A stretch of 8,747 nucleotides of DNA from Calditrichia bacterium (GTDB taxonomy: Bacteria; Calditrichota; Calditrichia; Calditrichales; Calditrichaceae): contig JALWEA010000435.1 of the NCBI GenBank assembly GCA_027039465.1, positions 1-8,747 of the forward strand, read 5' to 3'. Below are positions 5,890-8,747 of the stretch, one piece after another. The notes beneath the pieces were generated by a model. That model ran no database searches and was not told the DNA's origin. It saw nothing but the letters and a program-made list of their open reading frames with translations. A program made the position numbers and the translations under genes. Every line of letters begins with the position of its first letter. Positions within the stretch are counted from its first letter, which is position 1.

Positions 5890-5900
5890 TTCATCATTAA

Positions 5901-7613
5901 TCAATACACAATTTTCCAATTGTGGTTGCAGGTCGGTTTAATGATTTTCTTCTCTTTTAAATAATCAATTAGCAAATTGCGGATTTCCCGATCCGATTTC
6001 CAAATAATAGGCGCATTGGTTGCATGGGCTGCCGCCAAATGTCCGCCCCCGCCGGTAGCGCGATAGCTGTTCAAAGCCACTTTGTAGGTTCGGTTCATGT
6101 CAAGCGGTTGGCCGGTTTTCAAATAAATGAGATGTCGGATACGTTTACCGACGCGGTTTTTAACGTGTATCTCGTAACCGATGCCTTCGGCCATGTCGTA
6201 GTTGTAACCCGCCATTTTGGGGTTAGTCGTAAGTTTTCCGTTTTTCCATTGATAATAACGGGCGGAATATTCCAAAAAGTCTTTAATTTGCTGCCCGGTC
6301 ATTTCCAAAACGTAGAGATAATTTTCATATTTGTACATTTGGTACACATCTTTAATGCGCAGTTTGCCGGGATGAATGACCGCTTTATCATTAAAGCAAG
6401 CGGCAAATGAAATATCCGCATGCCCCATCGCCAATTGAGCATCGTTAATCAAATCCATGAAGGCCGTATCCTGCCAACGCGCTTTTTTGGCGCTGAGCGT
6501 GTCCGTTAGCGTGGCAATGACCGTATGCGTGTATTTGAGTGTTTCTTTGTGATAAGGTGCGATGATGGTTAAAATGGCCGAAGACGGCCTCACATTAGCC
6601 AGCGGCTCCAACCAGCCGTCCATGGATGTGATAACATATTTCCCGGATGGTTGTTTTTGTAAAATAATTTGAGCCACGCCAAGATATTTTCCCCAGGATC
6701 CCGCATTTAATAGTAAAGTTTGGTGCTCTTTTTGAATAAGCATATTTTTTTGGGGATTTGATTTTGGGGCGCTTTGTCCCATTCTTCCCAACGGACGATG
6801 CGAATGACCGGCAAACACCACATCGAACTGGGGCACGTTTTTGGCAACCAATAACGATGCATTTTCGTTGGGAAGCCCAAGACGATCGGTTTGTTTTTTG
6901 CTGTAATCCGCTTCGAATCCGGCGTGAAACGATCCGACCAGTACGTCGGTTTGCTTTCGTAATTTGGGCGCCCAATAAGCCGCGGTTTTAACCATGTCCG
7001 CCCAACGGATGCCCGGATAAAGCGTGGAGTCCAGCCACATCGGGATGGCCGGTGTGGTTAACCCCAAAACGGTGACTTTAATGCCGTTGACATTGAAATC
7101 GGCGTAAGGCTTAAAAAAGGAACGTCCGTCCGGCAACAGTGCATTGGCCGAAAGCCAGGGAAAGTCGGAATGACGCATGGCCTTGTAATACACGGGCAAT
7201 CCTTGTTCGATATCATGATTCCCGACAGTGAAAGCATTGTACCCCATGTAATTCAATGTCAGAATCAAAGGATTGTAACCTAATGTATTAACTTTGTCAA
7301 AATAGTAGGCTAAAGGCGTGCCTTGTAATAAATCGCCCGTATCGATAAGCAGAACGTTGGAATGTTTTTTACGATATTCGCAAATTTTGGTGTAGGCTTT
7401 GGCCAAACCATAAGGAGCCGGCTTGTCGGTATAGTAATTGTAGGGATAAATGTGCCCGTGTACATCGGTAGTTTGTAAAATGTACAAGGTGTCGGCGGTT
7501 TGGCTCAGGCCGGTGCCGATTAATGTTGCGGTGATAAAAAAGGAAAGGAAAAATATGCGCAGTAAGGCGAGAAATGATTTTTGTTTTCCTTTAAACATTT
7601 GTAAGTGTTTCAT
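5901..7613 (-). CDS. Exported 5'-nucleotidase / 2',3'-cyclic phosphodiesterase family metallophosphatase
   Basis: A 570-residue protein of the UshA/CpdB superfamily, which removes phosphate from nucleotides, cyclic nucleotides or related compounds outside the cytoplasm. The N-terminus has a basic start and a hydrophobic stretch (about 14-36) ending GLSQTA, a probable type I signal peptide, so it is periplasmic or exported. The N-terminal calcineurin-like domain has all metal motifs: TTDVHGH (48-54, Asp50/His52), DTGD (91-94), GNHD (131-134), SFHAG (228-232, His230) and GHSH (269-272). The C-terminal 5'-nucleotidase domain (about 360-550) has DLINDAQL, the substrate-pocket GYNYDMAEGIGYEI (469-482) and SYRATGGGGHLA (517-528). 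ATG 7613 follows AGAGGAC at a short spacing. It is single and convergent with the Gfo/Idh gene, with no recognised partner. Length, motifs and the GYNYD segment favour a CpdB-like over a lipoprotein NucA-like enzyme, but the substrate is open. Confidence 0.93.
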   Translation of the reverse strand: MKHLQMFKGKQKSFLALLRIFFLSFFITATLIGTGLSQTADTLYILQTTDVHGHIYPYNYYTDKPAPYGLAKAYTKICEYRKKHSNVLLIDTGDLLQGTPLAYYFDKVNTLGYNPLILTLNYMGYNAFTVGNHDIEQGLPVYYKAMRHSDFPWLSANALLPDGRSFFKPYADFNVNGIKVTVLGLTTPAIPMWLDSTLYPGIRWADMVKTAAYWAPKLRKQTDVLVGSFHAGFEADYSKKQTDRLGLPNENASLLVAKNVPQFDVVFAGHSHRPLGRMGQSAPKSNPQKNMLIQKEHQTLLLNAGSWGKYLGVAQIILQKQPSGKYVITSMDGWLEPLANVRPSSAILTIIAPYHKETLKYTHTVIATLTDTLSAKKARWQDTAFMDLINDAQLAMGHADISFAACFNDKAVIHPGKLRIKDVYQMYKYENYLYVLEMTGQQIKDFLEYSARYYQWKNGKLTTNPKMAGYNYDMAEGIGYEIHVKNRVGKRIRHLIYLKTGQPLDMNRTYKVALNSYRATGGGGHLAAAHATNAPIIWKSDREIRNLLIDYLKEKKIIKPTCNHNWKIVY

Positions 7614-7824
7614 AATGTCCTCTATCGGTTTAAGTTAATTGTTAAAAGTTAAACGGTCGTTTCAACGGTACGTCCTCTTTCTTATTGTCGTGGCAGCGGA
7701 TGAAATCCCTCTAAAGATTAAATTTTGAATACAACATTTTACATGAGTTTACGAAAATTTGTTCAATATTTTCAAACAATTTGTTTTTTATGAATTGTTC
7801 GTTTAATTTTTAGCAGAGGTGTCT
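7614..7824. promoter_or_regulatory. Divergent intergenic region (nucleotidase / YraN)
   Basis: These 211 bases separate two divergent start codons and must hold a promoter for each. The right half (from about 7718) is AT-rich. A 13-base palindrome AAACAA-T-TTGTTT (7774-7786) lies 38 bases before the YraN start and could be an operator, although AT-rich palindromes arise easily by chance. I cannot place -35/-10 boxes with confidence on either strand. Confidence 0.4.
7634..7654. repeat. Three phased GTTAA heptamers in front of the nucleotidase gene
   Basis: GTTAATT, GTTAAAA and GTTAAAC stand in direct succession. On the minus strand they read as TTAAC repeats 21-41 bases before the nucleotidase start codon, a position that suits a regulator site or leader element. 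The DNA is AT-rich and the match is short. Confidence 0.35.
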
Positions 7825-8217
7825 ATGGGGACAACAAACAAACGGCAATTGGGTCAAAAAGGCGAACAATTGGCGCAACAATATTTGCAAAGACAGGGGC
7901 TTGAACCGATTGCCCGTAATTATCGTGCCGGACATTGGGAAGTTGATATTATTGCTAAAGACCCTAAGGAAGAATTATTGGTCTTTGCGGAAGTCAAAAG
8001 CTATTTTGCCGATCCGTTGAATCCTCCCGAATGGCGAGTGAGCAAATCGCAACAAAAACGCATTATTAAAGCGGCTTATGCCTTTCTTGACCAACATCCG
8101 GAGTATGAAAATTTCTCGGTTCGTTACGATATTTTGATCGTTGATTTTTCCAATTATCCGGCGAACATCACGCATTACGAAGCCGCCTTTTGGCAAGATG
8201 ATTTTTTGCCGTCTTAG
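7825..8217 (+). CDS. YraN / UPF0102 family protein, predicted nuclease fold
   Basis: A 130-residue member of UPF0102 (YraN), a widespread family with a restriction-endonuclease-like PD-(D/E)xK fold and no firmly established role. Family landmarks are visible: the N-terminal helix LGQKGEQLAQQYLQRQG (9-25, Glu14), ARNYRAGHWEVDIIA (30-44; Glu39 and Asp41, usually written GEIDLI), FAEVK (54-58; Glu56 and Lys58), the KSQQKRIIKAA helix (74-84) and the strand VRYDILIVD (99-107). The catalytic D...ExK set is thus intact (Asp41, Glu56, Lys58). ATG 7825 is chosen because AGAGG (7815-7819) lies 5 bases before it; an in-frame GTG at 7819 overlaps that site. The gene is 20 bases before the ADP-ribosylglycohydrolase gene and probably shares its transcript. 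Confidence 0.92.
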   Translation: MGTTNKRQLGQKGEQLAQQYLQRQGLEPIARNYRAGHWEVDIIAKDPKEELLVFAEVKSYFADPLNPPEWRVSKSQQKRIIKAAYAFLDQHPEYENFSVRYDILIVDFSNYPANITHYEAAFWQDDFLPS

Positions 8218-8237
8218 AATATTTTCAGGAGATGGTC

Positions 8238-8747
8238 ATGGATAAAAATTTAGAACTTGCTTTTTTGAGCCTGGAAGGCCTGGCTCTTGGAGATGCTTTT
8301 GGCGAACAATTTTTTAAAAGCCGTAATCGTCCGTTGATTCAAAACAGGCAAATACCCGAAGGCATTTGGCCGTGGACGGATGATACCTCTATGGCTATTT
8401 CAATTGTTGAAATGTTGGAAGAAGACGGCGGGATTAATCCGGATAAATTGGCTCAAAAATTTGCTTACCGTTTTAGCAAAGAGCCTCATCGCGGCTACGG
8501 AAGGGGAGCGGCGCGATTATTACGCGCTATTGCCGACGGAGCTTCCTGGCGAGACCTTTCGCCAACCTTATTTAAAGGAGGCTCTTACGGAAACGGAGCA
8601 TCCATGCGTGTGGCACCGTTGGGAGCTTATTTTAAAGATGATTTGCATCGTTTAACGGATGAAGCGGATAAATCGGCCATGGTTACGCATTACCACAAGG
8701 AAGGACGCGCCGGGGCTATTGCCGTGGCTCTGGCAGCGGGATTAGCC
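8238..8747 (+). CDS. ADP-ribosylglycohydrolase family protein, N-terminal part (3' end outside window)
   Basis: The frame stays open from ATG 8238 to the last base, giving 170 residues of a protein that continues beyond the window. It belongs to the DraG/ARH family, dinuclear Mg enzymes that remove ADP-ribose from proteins or small molecules. Visible are the opening helix LEGLALGDAFGEQ (12-24), the metal-binding WPWTDDTSMA (44-53; Thr47, Asp48, Asp49), KGGSYGNGASMRVAPLGA (113-130) and a helix beginning VTHYHKEGRAGA (149-160). The C-terminal metal-binding motif is not in view. AGGAG (8227-8231) lies 6 bases before the start; in-frame GTC and ATG codons at 8235 and 8232 are less well placed. 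No ADP-ribosyltransferase is seen nearby, so the substrate is unknown; a nucleotide or ADP-ribosyl metabolite role is as likely as protein de-modification. Confidence 0.92.
   Translation, partial: MDKNLELAFLSLEGLALGDAFGEQFFKSRNRPLIQNRQIPEGIWPWTDDTSMAISIVEMLEEDGGINPDKLAQKFAYRFSKEPHRGYGRGAARLLRAIADGASWRDLSPTLFKGGSYGNGASMRVAPLGAYFKDDLHRLTDEADKSAMVTHYHKEGRAGAIAVALAAGLA

Larger units (their letters stand above)
4979..5900. other. 922-base convergent intergenic region filled with dispersed repeats
   Basis: Lies between the 3' ends of the Gfo/Idh gene (plus) and the nucleotidase gene (minus). No credible gene: the one long open frame (5159-5614) runs through repeat units and gives a peptide with no domain. 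The content is mosaic: a 99/91-base direct repeat, an inverted pair of CCCCCT-type units, several TGTCATT...GAATCCC-type units in both orientations, an isolated 8-base-stem hairpin, and short tandem repeats at the right edge. Stretches with nothing recognisable are 5138-5231, 5496-5546, 5575-5660 and 5748-5811. Confidence 0.8.

Noticed and set aside
4979..5900. CRISPR array or transposon gene in the repeat block
   Set aside because: Repeats are unequal in length, spacing and orientation, with no regular 25-40-base repeat/spacer pattern; no transposase or integrase motif is found in any frame.
8380..8655. A 91-codon plus-strand frame inside the last gene
   Set aside because: It is out of frame with the ADP-ribosylglycohydrolase frame, which has family motifs from start to window end and no stop.
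1..8747. tRNA, rRNA or known riboswitch genes
   Set aside because: No cloverleaf ends with the GTTCRANNC signature, no rRNA stretches and no recognisable riboswitch core were seen by eye in the intergenic regions. A covariance-model search would be decisive.

Overview
The window is about 44% GC by eye and reads as ordinary chromosomal bacterial DNA with a repeat-rich intergenic block in the middle. No rRNA, tRNA, CRISPR array or transposase gene was found. A Thermotoga-type DAHP synthase with an N-terminal regulatory domain, a TyrA-ACT protein, and dispersed repeats of the TGTCATT...GAATCCC and CCCCCTAAATCCCCCT kinds fit a bacterium of the FCB group or a neighbouring phylum such as Calditrichota. 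This is a guess from gene style, base composition and repeats; no taxonomic marker is present.

Layout. (1) 1-1693, plus strand, DNA maintenance: the C-terminal end of mutS (cut by the window start), an HU/IHF-family DNA-binding protein behind a very AT-rich leader, and ruvX (yqgF). (2) 1745-4978, plus strand, aromatic amino acid synthesis: a class I-beta DAHP synthase (first step of the shikimate pathway), a prephenate/arogenate dehydrogenase with a C-terminal ACT domain (tyrosine branch), and a tightly linked Gfo/Idh/MocA oxidoreductase of unknown substrate. DAHP synthase and TyrA both carry domains of the kind used for amino acid feedback, so the pair could set flux into tyrosine. (3) 4979-5900: 922 bases between convergent genes with no credible gene. 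They hold at least eight dispersed-repeat units, several self-complementary and arranged in inverted pairs, plus short tandem repeats. (4) 5901-7613, minus strand: an exported 5'-nucleotidase / cyclic phosphodiesterase-type metallophosphatase. (5) 7614-7824: a divergent promoter region. (6) 7825-8747, plus strand: a YraN (UPF0102) nuclease-fold protein and, 20 bases later, an ADP-ribosylglycohydrolase that runs off the window end.

I see no convincing new multi-gene system. The most unusual part is the repeat block at 4979-5900: a near-perfect direct repeat offset by exactly 300 bases brackets an inverted pair of a second repeat family, followed by head-to-head units of the first family and a phased 7-base tandem array. 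Secondary leads are the Gfo/Idh gene coupled to tyrA, the Gln in the TyrA SHLPQ motif, and the YraN/ADP-ribosylglycohydrolase pair.
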